From JBDHUV01 sp039809365 (GTDB lineage Bacteria > Patescibacteriota > Microgenomatia > Levybacterales > GWA1-39-11), in the NCBI GenBank assembly GCA_039809365.1, contig JBDHUV010000021.1, positions 1-11,000 on the forward strand: a stretch of 11,000 nt of DNA. Direction: 5' to 3'. Numbering within the stretch: the first letter of the stretch is position 1; every line of letters starts with the position of its first letter. Under the pieces are notes generated by a model. That model was given only the letters and a program-made list of their open reading frames with translations. It made no database searches and was not told the DNA's origin. Shown piece by piece: positions 1 through 7,324 of the stretch. The translations under genes were made by a program, and so were the position numbers.

Positions 1-1730
1 GGAATATATAACATATCTCCTTTTCCTAATAACTTTTCAGCTCCAGGCATATCCAGAATTACTTTACTATCTATTCCTGAAGAAACACTAAAAGCCATTC
101 TTGCTGGAATATTCGCTTTTATAAGGCCTGTAATAACATCAACTGAAGGTCTTTGTGTCGCAAGTACTAAATGGATACCTGTGGCACGGGCCATCTGTGC
201 AAGACGTGCAATACTATCCTCTACTTCAACAGCAGCAACAGCCATAAGATCAGCTAATTCATCAATAAAAATCACAATATACGGCATCGCTTGAAACCCA
301 GCTAGCTCATTATATGAATCCAAATTTCTTACTCCTGCTTCTGCAAACTTCTGATATCTTCCATCCATCTCTTTGAGTGCCCATTTGAGTGCTGAGACTG
401 CCTGTGCTGGCTCTACTACCACTGGAGTTAACAGATGAGGAATATCTGCATACATGGTTAACTCAACTCGTTTTGGATCTATTAAAATGAGCTTTACTTC
501 CGAAGGAGATGCACGGAAAAGAAGTGAAGAAATAAAGGTATTTACCATAACTGATTTACCTGAGCCTGTTGTACCTGCAATCAAGACATGCGGAAGTTTT
601 CCTATCTCCGTAACTATCGGATTACCAGAGACATCCAAACCTAATGCAACAGCAAGTTTTGATTTTGTTTCCTGCATTTTCTTTGAAGAAAGCATTGTTT
701 TTAATGAAACAAGCTCTAATGATTTATTAGGAATCTCAATACCCACAAGATTACGACCAGGAATTGGAGCTTCAATACGAACCTGCCCTGTAGGGGCTTC
801 TGTCGCGAGTGCAAGATCATTTGAAAGTCCTGTAATTTTAGATAATTTTGTCCCTAATGCAATCTCAATTGCATACTGAGTAACGGATGGTCCGAGATTT
901 ATTTCACTCACTCTTGCCTGAATACCAAAACTTTGGAGAGTTTTTTCAATTGTTGCTGCAATTTTTTTAACATCTCCACGCTCTGCTTTTTTATCTGCAG
1001 TATCTGCAAGAAGTGAGACTGGAGGATACTCCCATACTCCTATCTCAAGTGGCTTATTGAGCACTAGCTCATCTGAAGTACTACCACTTTTCTGCCCAGC
1101 TGAGGGTGCAGTTTCAGGCCTATTCTCTTTTACAATGGGCGTAGATGGTTGCTGACTCAATCCTTTAATAGTAATTGGCTTCATATCTTTTAATGGCTCT
1201 TTTTTTTCACTTTTGAGTAATGGAAAGATTTTTTCTTGTGTAACGGTTGCTATTTTATTTAACGCTATACCAATACCATTAAATAACGCACCGATTGAGA
1301 TATTGGTAAAAGTAATGAAACCTAAGAATGCAGCAATAAAGAGTAATACGATAGTCAAAAGTCCACCGAGAAGATCACTGAGCTGACCATATATTGCTTG
1401 TCCAACAAGTCCCGTCTTAAACATACCAACCATACCCACTGTAAAGCTCGTAAGACCAATTGAAAAAAGAGGCTCAGCTACTCTTGTTTTTATTCTGGTA
1501 AATAAAAAGGCAAAAGCCATAAAACAAAAAGGAATAAGAAAGGAGAGTGCACCAAAATATCCGACTAGATAATCATTAGCAGTTAAAAGAATATCTCCAC
1601 TTCGTGTGTACGACACAAGGAGAAGAACTCCCCCTAAAAATAAAGAGAGTGCTGTCAGCGTATAAATTGTATTCGCATTCAGCGTGAACTTGCCTTTATG
1701 TTTGCGATATTTTTTTCGTTTTTTAGCCAT
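1..1730 (-). CDS. ftsK: FtsK/SpoIIIE-type DNA translocase, 3' part missing
   Basis: ATP-driven double-stranded DNA pump of the division septum that clears and segregates chromosome ends. I translated 576 residues from ATG at 1730; the frame is open to the left edge, so the C-terminus lies outside the window. A basic N-terminus (MAKKRKKYRKHKGKF) is followed by about four membrane segments (roughly residues 22-42, 58-78, 86-104 and 120-142), then a polar linker (about 165-240). The alpha/beta motor follows, with Walker A AGTTGSGKS (385-393), Walker B IVIFIDELADL (485-495) and the family strings DPKRVEL (418-424) and ATQRPSVDVITGLIKANIPAR (524-544 region). The visible part ends at GAEKLLGKGDM, so the DNA-reading gamma domain cannot be assessed. 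The membrane region is short, as in many four-helix FtsK proteins. The gene lies 67 nt after rnj and has its own candidate promoter. No Shine-Dalgarno sequence precedes the ATG. The identity is secure. Confidence 0.96.
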   Translation of the reverse strand, partial: MAKKRKKYRKHKGKFTLNANTIYTLTALSLFLGGVLLLVSYTRSGDILLTANDYLVGYFGALSFLIPFCFMAFAFLFTRIKTRVAEPLFSIGLTSFTVGMVGMFKTGLVGQAIYGQLSDLLGGLLTIVLLFIAAFLGFITFTNISIGALFNGIGIALNKIATVTQEKIFPLLKSEKKEPLKDMKPITIKGLSQQPSTPIVKENRPETAPSAGQKSGSTSDELVLNKPLEIGVWEYPPVSLLADTADKKAERGDVKKIAATIEKTLQSFGIQARVSEINLGPSVTQYAIEIALGTKLSKITGLSNDLALATEAPTGQVRIEAPIPGRNLVGIEIPNKSLELVSLKTMLSSKKMQETKSKLAVALGLDVSGNPIVTEIGKLPHVLIAGTTGSGKSVMVNTFISSLLFRASPSEVKLILIDPKRVELTMYADIPHLLTPVVVEPAQAVSALKWALKEMDGRYQKFAEAGVRNLDSYNELAGFQAMPYIVIFIDELADLMAVAAVEVEDSIARLAQMARATGIHLVLATQRPSVDVITGLIKANIPARMAFSVSSGIDSKVILDMPGAEKLLGKGDMLYI

Positions 1731-1744
1731 GGCAGGTACAACAA

Positions 1745-1774
1745 ATTATACACCATTTAAGCCTTCAATTTGAA
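1745..1774 (-). promoter_or_regulatory. Candidate sigma70-type promoter for ftsK
   Basis: Read on the minus strand, TTCAAA (1774-1769, four of six matches to TTGACA) is followed after 18 nt by a perfect TATAAT (1750-1745). A start about 7 nt downstream would fall near 1738, leaving a leader of only about 8 nt before the ftsK ATG at 1730. It sits in the 67-nt rnj-ftsK gap. AT-rich gaps produce such boxes by chance, so this is a plausible call rather than a proven one. Confidence 0.45.
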
Positions 1775-1797
1775 TCAGGTCTTAATAAGAGGATATT

Positions 1798-3498
1798 TTA
1801 TACTTCTATAACTACTGGAATAACTAAAGGCTCGCGATTCTGTCTAAAAAGAATAGACTCTGTTTTCTCTTGGATCATACGTCGATAAAATCTCCAATTA
1901 TCTACTTTTTCTTTTTTGATAAAAAGCTGTCTTAACTGCTGGTCAAGTTTATTTATTAATGCCTCTTTATTAGAATAATTAAATCCTTTTGTAATAATAT
2001 CTGGTTTATCTACAATCTCACCAGTATTTGGATCAACTTCAACCATAACAATTACAATTCCTTCTTCAGCAATTTTCTTCCTATCAAGGACTACAAAGTT
2101 ATCTACTTCTTCTCCTGTGATCTGATCTACATATACAGTTGCTGTTTTTATATCTCTTCCCATTCTAAAGCCATTTTTAGTAAATATAATTTCTTTCCCG
2201 GTATCTCCTATCACTACATGATCATTTGCATACCCAAGTCCGTTTGCTATCTCACGAAACGCAATAAGCTGTTTATAGGTACCCCCTATCGGCATAACAA
2301 ACTGAGGAGAAGCAAGTGAGATAAGTAACTCTATATCTCTTTGAGATCCATGTCCTGAAACATGAAAATCACGAGATATTTCTGAGTAGTAAACTTTTGC
2401 TCCAATTTTTGAAAGCATGTCAACAAGTGCATTCACATTTTGTTCATTACCTGGAATAGGATCTGCTGAAAAAATAATAGTATCATCTTGCTTTATGGTA
2501 AGATCACGATCTTCACCAGAAGCAATTCTGACAAGTCCTGACTCGATCTGACCTTGGCTTCCAGCAAGTAAAATCATAACTTGATCTGGCTTCATCCGCT
2601 TTGCTACCTGAGGTTTTACTTCCATTTTGGCAGGAATGTCCATATATCCAAGCTTTTTCCCAACATCTCTTGCTTTCATAAAAGATCTCCCAATAAAACA
2701 AATTTTACGATTATATTTAAGAGCTGCTGAGATTGCCTGGTTCATACGCGCAATATTAGAGGAGTATGTTGTTACATATACTTTCCCTTTTGCTTTTGCA
2801 ATGGCATCTTCAAATTTCTGTCCAATCTCTTTTTCTGATGGAGTATATCCACGACGTTCTGCTCCTACACTATCTGAAAGAAGAGCGAGCACACCCTCTT
2901 CTCCTGCTTTTGCAATTTTACGAAGCTCTGAAGGTCTTCCATCATATGGAGTAAAATCAAATTTATAGTCACTCCCATGATAAAAATTACCTACTGGAGT
3001 TTTAATAAAAAGATTTGAAGCATCAAGAATTGAGTGTGTCATCCGCACAAATGAGATAGTAAAACTTCCAAGTTTAACAGTATCTGAAAATTTATTTGTC
3101 ATCACTTGTCTTTTAATCCCAAAATCTGTGAGTTTTTCTTTTATAAACTCTGCAGTAAGAGGAGTTGCATGAATAGGAAAGTTTGGTAATACAGGAAGAA
3201 CAAACGGTAATGCACCAATATGATCTTCATGCCCATGAGTCAAAACCATCCCAACTATTTTTTTGTTTGTTTTTTTCAAATACGAGATATCTGGTATTAA
3301 GAAATCAATACCAGGAGCTGTACTATCAGCAAAGCCTATTCCACAGTCTACAATGAGGATTTCATTCTTGTATTCATATAAATACATGTTCTTTGTAACA
3401 TCTCCAACTCCTCCCATTGGAATAATGGAAACAGAGTCTTCTTGCAAAGCTTTATTTTGTTTTGTTTGTTTCATAGTATTTTTTGTTGAATTTTCCAT
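1798..3498 (-). CDS. rnj: RNase J-family metallo-beta-lactamase/beta-CASP ribonuclease
   Basis: Cytoplasmic 5'-3' exo- and endoribonuclease family involved in mRNA decay and rRNA maturation. The 566 residues match the usual length (about 550-560) with a polar N-terminal extension of about 20. The metallo-beta-lactamase signature is present: THGHEDH gives H88, H90, D92 and H93. THSILDA (H155) and GSDYKFD (D177) supply further expected metal ligands. SDSVGAERRGYT (208-219) and HVSGHGSQRD (379-388, motif B) are typical of RNase J. The C-terminal domain is complete and ends EPLVIPVVIEV. The oddity is motif C: where RNase J1 has a PVHGE-type string with a zinc-binding His, this protein reads MPIGGTY (402-408), with Gly405 in the His position. 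The gene begins 50 nt after the Lon-like gene and has no Shine-Dalgarno sequence. RNase J1 versus J2 cannot be decided, and activity may be altered. Confidence 0.93.
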   Translation of the reverse strand: MENSTKNTMKQTKQNKALQEDSVSIIPMGGVGDVTKNMYLYEYKNEILIVDCGIGFADSTAPGIDFLIPDISYLKKTNKKIVGMVLTHGHEDHIGALPFVLPVLPNFPIHATPLTAEFIKEKLTDFGIKRQVMTNKFSDTVKLGSFTISFVRMTHSILDASNLFIKTPVGNFYHGSDYKFDFTPYDGRPSELRKIAKAGEEGVLALLSDSVGAERRGYTPSEKEIGQKFEDAIAKAKGKVYVTTYSSNIARMNQAISAALKYNRKICFIGRSFMKARDVGKKLGYMDIPAKMEVKPQVAKRMKPDQVMILLAGSQGQIESGLVRIASGEDRDLTIKQDDTIIFSADPIPGNEQNVNALVDMLSKIGAKVYYSEISRDFHVSGHGSQRDIELLISLASPQFVMPIGGTYKQLIAFREIANGLGYANDHVVIGDTGKEIIFTKNGFRMGRDIKTATVYVDQITGEEVDNFVVLDRKKIAEEGIVIVMVEVDPNTGEIVDKPDIITKGFNYSNKEALINKLDQQLRQLFIKKEKVDNWRFYRRMIQEKTESILFRQNREPLVIPVVIEV

Positions 3499-3548
3499 AA
3501 TTTTTATAGGTCAATAATAAATCAAAAACGTTGAATCGTCAATCTATT

Positions 3549-4709
3549 TTACCATTGTGGGACTAATTGTTTTACATTTTCTCGTGTCACTTTAAATGTC
3601 TGCCCTTGAGGTATTTTATTCTCAAGCGCCATTAAAACAATTTTTCTCACTAACCCCTGGACAGTTCTTCTCAGACTTCTAATCCCTGAGTCATATCCAA
3701 GTGGACGAACAATGTCTTCCCATGTGCTATCTTCTATCATAATGTCTTGCGCAGTAAGACCAGACTCTTTTAATACTCTTGGGAAAAGGTAATTTTTTGC
3801 AATCATTATCTTTTCTGTATCTGTATATGACGGCATCTGAATCACTTCAAGACGATCAAGTACCGCAGTCGAAATATCTTTTGTATTATTTGATGTAGCA
3901 ACAAACAATACATTAGATAAATTAATAGGCTGATCAATATAATGATCAATAAATGCCCTATTTTGCTCTGGGTCAAGAAGTTCTACTAATACACCCATTA
4001 CATCTGCACGAGCATTTTCACTGACTCTATCAATTTCATCAAGCAACAATACAGGGTTATTTGTTCCTGCCCTTCTTAATGCTTTTGCAATAAGTCCTGG
4101 TTCAGCTTCTGGATTAAAACGAGATTGACCTCGAAGCTGTGCTGCAGAACCCATTCCTCCGAATGGTATACGCTCAATTTTTCTTCCCAAACTTTCTGCA
4201 ATTGAGTATGCAATCGTCGTTTTTCCAACACCTACTAACCCTACCAGAGAGATAATAGGAGCGCGTGCTGCAGAATCATCTACTACATTCCGTACTTGTT
4301 TAATCTTAAGTATAGATAAATACTCAAGTATTTTTTCCTTTACATCAGTCAGGCCATAGTGGTTGCTATCTAAAACCTGACGAGCATGTACTAAATCTAA
4401 GTTGTCTTCAGAAGACGTATGCCAGGGTATTGATGTTATCCAGTCAATATACCGAGCAATACTATCATATTCAATAAAAAAGCTTCCCTCATTTGAGATG
4501 ATTTTCAAGCGAGCAATCATCGCTTGAGCTTTTTCTTGTAATTCTTCTGGAAGCTGCGCATTTTTTAGCTTCTCTTCCAGCCTTTCTGTCTGTTTTCCTG
4601 CAAGAGATGCACCATCATTTACCGATGTCACAGAAGTCTGCTTGATTGAAGCATTTTCAGCTGGCTTTTGAGGCACATGAGAATTATCTTGCGGGGCAGT
4701 TGAGTCCAT
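3549..4709 (-). CDS. Lon-type AAA+ ATPase lacking the protease domain
   Basis: 386 residues that align by eye with the central AAA+ module of Lon (full Lon is about 780). Residues 1-40 look disordered. Residues 41-100 match the helical segment before the ATPase, including YIDWITSIPW. HYGLTDVKEKILEYL (117-131) is a Lon hallmark. Walker A is GLVGVGKT (157-164), Walker B LLLDEID (221-227), sensor 1 N274, arginine finger DRLEV (R286) and sensor 2 GIRSLRR (R344). ATP binding and hydrolysis therefore look intact. The N-terminal substrate-binding domain is absent. The protein ends TRENVKQLVPQW, just where the Ser-Lys protease domain should start, and no protease fragment follows in any frame. Pore loop 1, TYIGA in Lon, aligns with FNPEA (198-202), so the threading aromatic is lost. 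It sits between pnp and rnj. Its function is unknown; an RNA-decay-linked remodelling ATPase is inference. Confidence 0.85.
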   Translation of the reverse strand: MDSTAPQDNSHVPQKPAENASIKQTSVTSVNDGASLAGKQTERLEEKLKNAQLPEELQEKAQAMIARLKIISNEGSFFIEYDSIARYIDWITSIPWHTSSEDNLDLVHARQVLDSNHYGLTDVKEKILEYLSILKIKQVRNVVDDSAARAPIISLVGLVGVGKTTIAYSIAESLGRKIERIPFGGMGSAAQLRGQSRFNPEAEPGLIAKALRRAGTNNPVLLLDEIDRVSENARADVMGVLVELLDPEQNRAFIDHYIDQPINLSNVLFVATSNNTKDISTAVLDRLEVIQMPSYTDTEKIMIAKNYLFPRVLKESGLTAQDIMIEDSTWEDIVRPLGYDSGIRSLRRTVQGLVRKIVLMALENKIPQGQTFKVTRENVKQLVPQW

Positions 4710-4715
4710 ACTAAA

Positions 4716-4724
4716 AGTATAACA
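4716..4724 (-). promoter_or_regulatory. Candidate extended -10 promoter for the Lon-like gene
   Basis: The minus strand reads TGTTATACT (4724-4716), an extended -10 element (TGn plus TATACT, five of six). No good -35 is seen, which extended -10 promoters tolerate. The hexamer ends 6 nt before the ATG at 4709, so transcription would start at or next to the start codon and give a leaderless mRNA. There is no Shine-Dalgarno sequence in the 49-nt gap after pnp. Confidence 0.4.
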
Positions 4725-4758
4725 CTAAAGAGAAGAGGTAGGTAATAAATACAATGAT

Positions 4759-7020
4759 TTATCTTCCAAAGCGACCGCCTCGACCACCGCGATCTCCTCT
4801 ATTGTTGCGACGTGGTCCACGATCAGACCGATCACCTGTTCGAGGAGAAGCATATTCTTGATATTTCTTTTCTTGAGATCGTGATTCACGTGCTGCTTGT
4901 TCTTTTTTCTCAGCGTCCTCACCAAAAAGCATAGAAAGGTTAATTCGTCCTTGATCATCAACTTCTTTAACTCGCACTTTTACTTTTTGTCCAATCTGAA
5001 CAACATCAGCAGGGTCTTTTACATACTCTGTTGACATCTCTGACACATGTACCATTCCTTCTTTTCCAGGAACTAATTCAACAAATGCACCAAATCCAAG
5101 AAGTCTTTTTACTGTTCCATCAAAAACTTCCCCTTTGTGAAGTTCTCGTGTTAATGTCTCAATCCAATGAATTGCACTCTCTACACTCTTTGGATCAGTT
5201 CCTGAAATAGAAACTGTACCATCATCAGCAACATCTACTTCTGCTCCAGTTGTTGCAATAATATTTTTAATTGTTTTTCCACCTGAACCAATTACTTCAC
5301 CAATTTTCTCAGGATTAATTTTAATAGCTTGAATTTTTGGTGCATACTGAGAAATTTCTTTACGAGGTTCTGGAATAACTTCATGCATTTTTTCTAAAAT
5401 ATGAAGTCTTGCTACACGAGCATCTTTCAAAGTGTCTTCAATCATTGGAAGTGTTAACCCTACATTTTTTACGTCTAATTGAATAGCAGTAATTCCTTTT
5501 TCTGTTCCAGCAACTTTAAAGTCCATTTCTCCTGAAAAATCTTCCAAACCAATAATATCTGTAAGAAGAGTATAGGTATCATTTTCTGGTTTTTCTGGGT
5601 CTGGAGACTCTGTAACAATACCCATCGCAATTCCAGCAACAGGAGCTGCAATAGGAACACCAGCATCCATGAGAGCCATAGTTGAACCACAAACTGAAGC
5701 TTGAGAAGTAGATCCATTAGAAGACATTACTTCTGATACAAGTCTAATAACATATGGAAAATCTGCTTCTGAAGGAAGTACTGGTACCAATGCTTTTTCA
5801 GCAAGAGCACCGTGCCCAATTTCTCGTCTATTTGGAGATCCAACACGTCCTGTTTCCCCTACAGAGTATGGAGGGAAAGAATAATGGTGGAAATATCTTC
5901 TTGTTTCTTCACCTTCTGCACTCTCAATAATCTGCTCCATTGCAGAAGATCCAAGTGTTGCAACTGTCAAAACTTGGGTTTGCCCACGAGCAAAAAGCGC
6001 AGATCCGTGTACACGAGGAACAAGTCCAACACGGCCACTGATAGGGCGAACTTGCTTGAGATCTCGTCCGTCTGGACGTTTTCCTTTCAAAAGGTTTTCT
6101 CGAATAGTCTTTTTAAACACATAATCAAGAGCTGCGAGTATTTTTTTCTTATCAACTGTATCTTCACCTTGTTGAGCAATAATTTCATCTGCAATCTCAC
6201 CTAATCCTCCTACATTTTCTTTCTCAACTCCACCTTCAATGACTGCAACAATTTTATCTTTATATGATTTCTCAACGAGCATGATCGTTTCTTGTAAATC
6301 ACTATCTGTTTGAACTGTTATTTTTTCTTCTCCAACTTCTGCAACTAATTCTTGAATAAACTCAATGATTTTCCCATTCCATTCTTTTGCAATTTTAATT
6401 GCTTCCGCAACAGTTGATTCAGAAACTTGTTTTGCAGCAGCTTCAATCATGACTGTTTTTTTACTTGTTCCTGATACTACTAAATCAAGTTCTAGGAACT
6501 GTCCTTCAGGACTTCGAGGATTTACTACAATCTCTTTTCCTCCATTGTCTCCAACTATTCCAACTCTAATTGTACTAATTGGGCCTTTCCACGGAATTTT
6601 TGAGATAGACAAAGCAGCTGAGGTAGCAATACTGGCAAGTATTTCAGGATCATTCTCTCCATCTACAGAGAGTACATTAATAATAACTTGGATATCTTTC
6701 TTCAGTTCTTTTGGAAAAAGTGGTCTAATTGATCTGTCGATAAGGCGAGCAGTTAAAATAGCGTCATCAGTTGGTCTTCCTTCTCTTTTTACCCATTTAC
6801 TCCCTTTTATACGACCACCTGCGTATAATCTTTCAACATATTCTACACTCAATGGGAAGTAATCAAGAGATGTGTCTTTCTCACTCATTACAACAGTAGA
6901 AAGTACCATTGTATCGCCTAGTCTGGCAAGTACTGCTGAAGTAGCTTGTTCTGCGAGGATTCCTGTTTCTAATGTTAATTTTCTTCCTGCGAGGTCAAAA
7001 TCCTTTGAAGTATGCTTCAT
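4759..7020 (-). CDS. pnp: Polyribonucleotide nucleotidyltransferase (PNPase)
   Basis: Trimeric phosphorolytic 3'-5' exoribonuclease that releases nucleoside diphosphates and can also add tails. The 753 residues compare with 711 in E. coli. Order: RNase PH domain 1 (about 1-225), helical linker (about 240-315), RNase PH domain 2 (about 316-545) with the active-site string EDFSGEMDFK supplying D494, D500 and K502, KH domain (about 562-622) with GEVIGSGGKTI, and S1 domain (about 630-697). The extra length is a charged helix plus an Arg/Gly tail (727-753, ten Arg in 27 residues, ending RGGRGGRFGR). The RNA-binding FFRR loop of E. coli is replaced by GSKWVKREGRP (73-83), one residue longer. The ATG at 7020 abuts the rpsO stop, so the two are probably co-transcribed as in most bacteria. 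Identity is certain. Confidence 0.98.
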   Translation of the reverse strand: MKHTSKDFDLAGRKLTLETGILAEQATSAVLARLGDTMVLSTVVMSEKDTSLDYFPLSVEYVERLYAGGRIKGSKWVKREGRPTDDAILTARLIDRSIRPLFPKELKKDIQVIINVLSVDGENDPEILASIATSAALSISKIPWKGPISTIRVGIVGDNGGKEIVVNPRSPEGQFLELDLVVSGTSKKTVMIEAAAKQVSESTVAEAIKIAKEWNGKIIEFIQELVAEVGEEKITVQTDSDLQETIMLVEKSYKDKIVAVIEGGVEKENVGGLGEIADEIIAQQGEDTVDKKKILAALDYVFKKTIRENLLKGKRPDGRDLKQVRPISGRVGLVPRVHGSALFARGQTQVLTVATLGSSAMEQIIESAEGEETRRYFHHYSFPPYSVGETGRVGSPNRREIGHGALAEKALVPVLPSEADFPYVIRLVSEVMSSNGSTSQASVCGSTMALMDAGVPIAAPVAGIAMGIVTESPDPEKPENDTYTLLTDIIGLEDFSGEMDFKVAGTEKGITAIQLDVKNVGLTLPMIEDTLKDARVARLHILEKMHEVIPEPRKEISQYAPKIQAIKINPEKIGEVIGSGGKTIKNIIATTGAEVDVADDGTVSISGTDPKSVESAIHWIETLTRELHKGEVFDGTVKRLLGFGAFVELVPGKEGMVHVSEMSTEYVKDPADVVQIGQKVKVRVKEVDDQGRINLSMLFGEDAEKKEQAARESRSQEKKYQEYASPRTGDRSDRGPRRNNRGDRGGRGGRFGR

Positions 7021-7287
7021 TTATTTCATTCCTACTTTCTCACCAATCGTGACGGCACGATTTTTATCGGTTTTCACTAAAAAGTTATATAATCTGCGTC
7101 GTTTTGAAAGCATATTAAGCAAACCACGACGACTATGAGAGTCTTTCTGATGGATCTTAAGATGATCAGTCAATTTTGTTATTTTGTGAGTCAAAAGCGC
7201 AATCTGTACCTCAGGACTACCAGTATCCCCAGACATCACTGCGTTCTGTTCAATAATTGATTTTTTTTCTTCTGTGCTTAATGGCAT
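7021..7287 (-). CDS. rpsO: 30S ribosomal protein S15
   Basis: Primary-binding protein of the small subunit platform that contacts 16S helices 20-22. I start it at the ATG at 7287, giving 88 residues (MPLSTEEKKS...), in line with 89 in E. coli and with its MSLSTE start. A TTG at 7305 in the same frame would add six residues but falls inside the -10 box, so I rejected it. Family signatures are DTGSPEVQIALLT, the HxxDxHSRRGLL string (here HQKDSHSRRGLL) and KRRRLYNFL. The TAA stop is directly followed by the pnp ATG. No Shine-Dalgarno sequence precedes the ATG, and the candidate promoter leaves almost no leader, so the S15 autoregulatory pseudoknot known from E. coli has no room unless transcripts start further upstream. 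Confidence 0.97.
   Translation of the reverse strand: MPLSTEEKKSIIEQNAVMSGDTGSPEVQIALLTHKITKLTDHLKIHQKDSHSRRGLLNMLSKRRRLYNFLVKTDKNRAVTIGEKVGMK
7030..7033 (-). promoter_or_regulatory. Weak ribosome binding site for pnp inside rpsO
   Basis: AGGA on the minus strand (7033-7030) lies in the last codons of rpsO, 9 nt before the pnp ATG. It is the only AGGA-like motif at a workable distance among the seven visible start codons in the window. Translational coupling across the abutting TAA/ATG may matter as much as this site. Confidence 0.4.
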
Positions 7288-7295
7288 ATTTACGT

Positions 7296-7324
7296 ATTTT
7301 ATCAAAAGTAGGTAGTGATTGCAA
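7296..7324 (-). promoter_or_regulatory. Candidate extended -10 promoter for rpsO-pnp
   Basis: The minus strand shows TTGCAA (7324-7319, four of six), a 17-nt spacer and TAAAAT (7301-7296, five of six), with TG at 7304-7303 making an extended -10 (TGATAAAAT). This is the best promoter in the window. The hexamer ends 8 nt before the rpsO ATG, so the start site should fall within about 1-3 nt of the start codon. It lies in the widest gap of the window (7288-7424), consistent with a break between the nusA-infB side and the RNA-turnover side. Confidence 0.55.

Noticed and set aside
454..879. Plus-strand open frame of 141 codons
   Set aside because: It lies wholly inside ftsK on the opposite strand; the translation shows no family features and the FtsK frame is conserved throughout.
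3499..3548. TATAAA box just before rnj as a promoter
   Set aside because: It ends only 4 nt before the ATG, has no TG extension and no -35 at 16-18 nt, so it cannot be told from AT-rich background.
3549..4709. Lon-like gene as a frameshifted pseudogene of full Lon
   Set aside because: The ends fall on domain borders, ATPase residues are intact and no protease-domain remnant follows in any frame before rnj.
4725..4961. Minus-strand open frame of 78 codons overlapping the 3' end of pnp
   Set aside because: It is the shifted reading of the Arg/Gly-rich pnp tail; the pnp frame is the one with conserved S1 and tail features.
6365..6862. Plus-strand open frame of 165 codons
   Set aside because: Antisense to the conserved first domain of pnp; low-information sequence rich in Ser, Ile and Phe, as expected for a shadow frame.
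7288..7305. TTG start adding six residues to S15
   Set aside because: The resulting N-terminus is not family-like, and the codon overlaps the -10 box; the ATG at 7287 gives a normal S15.
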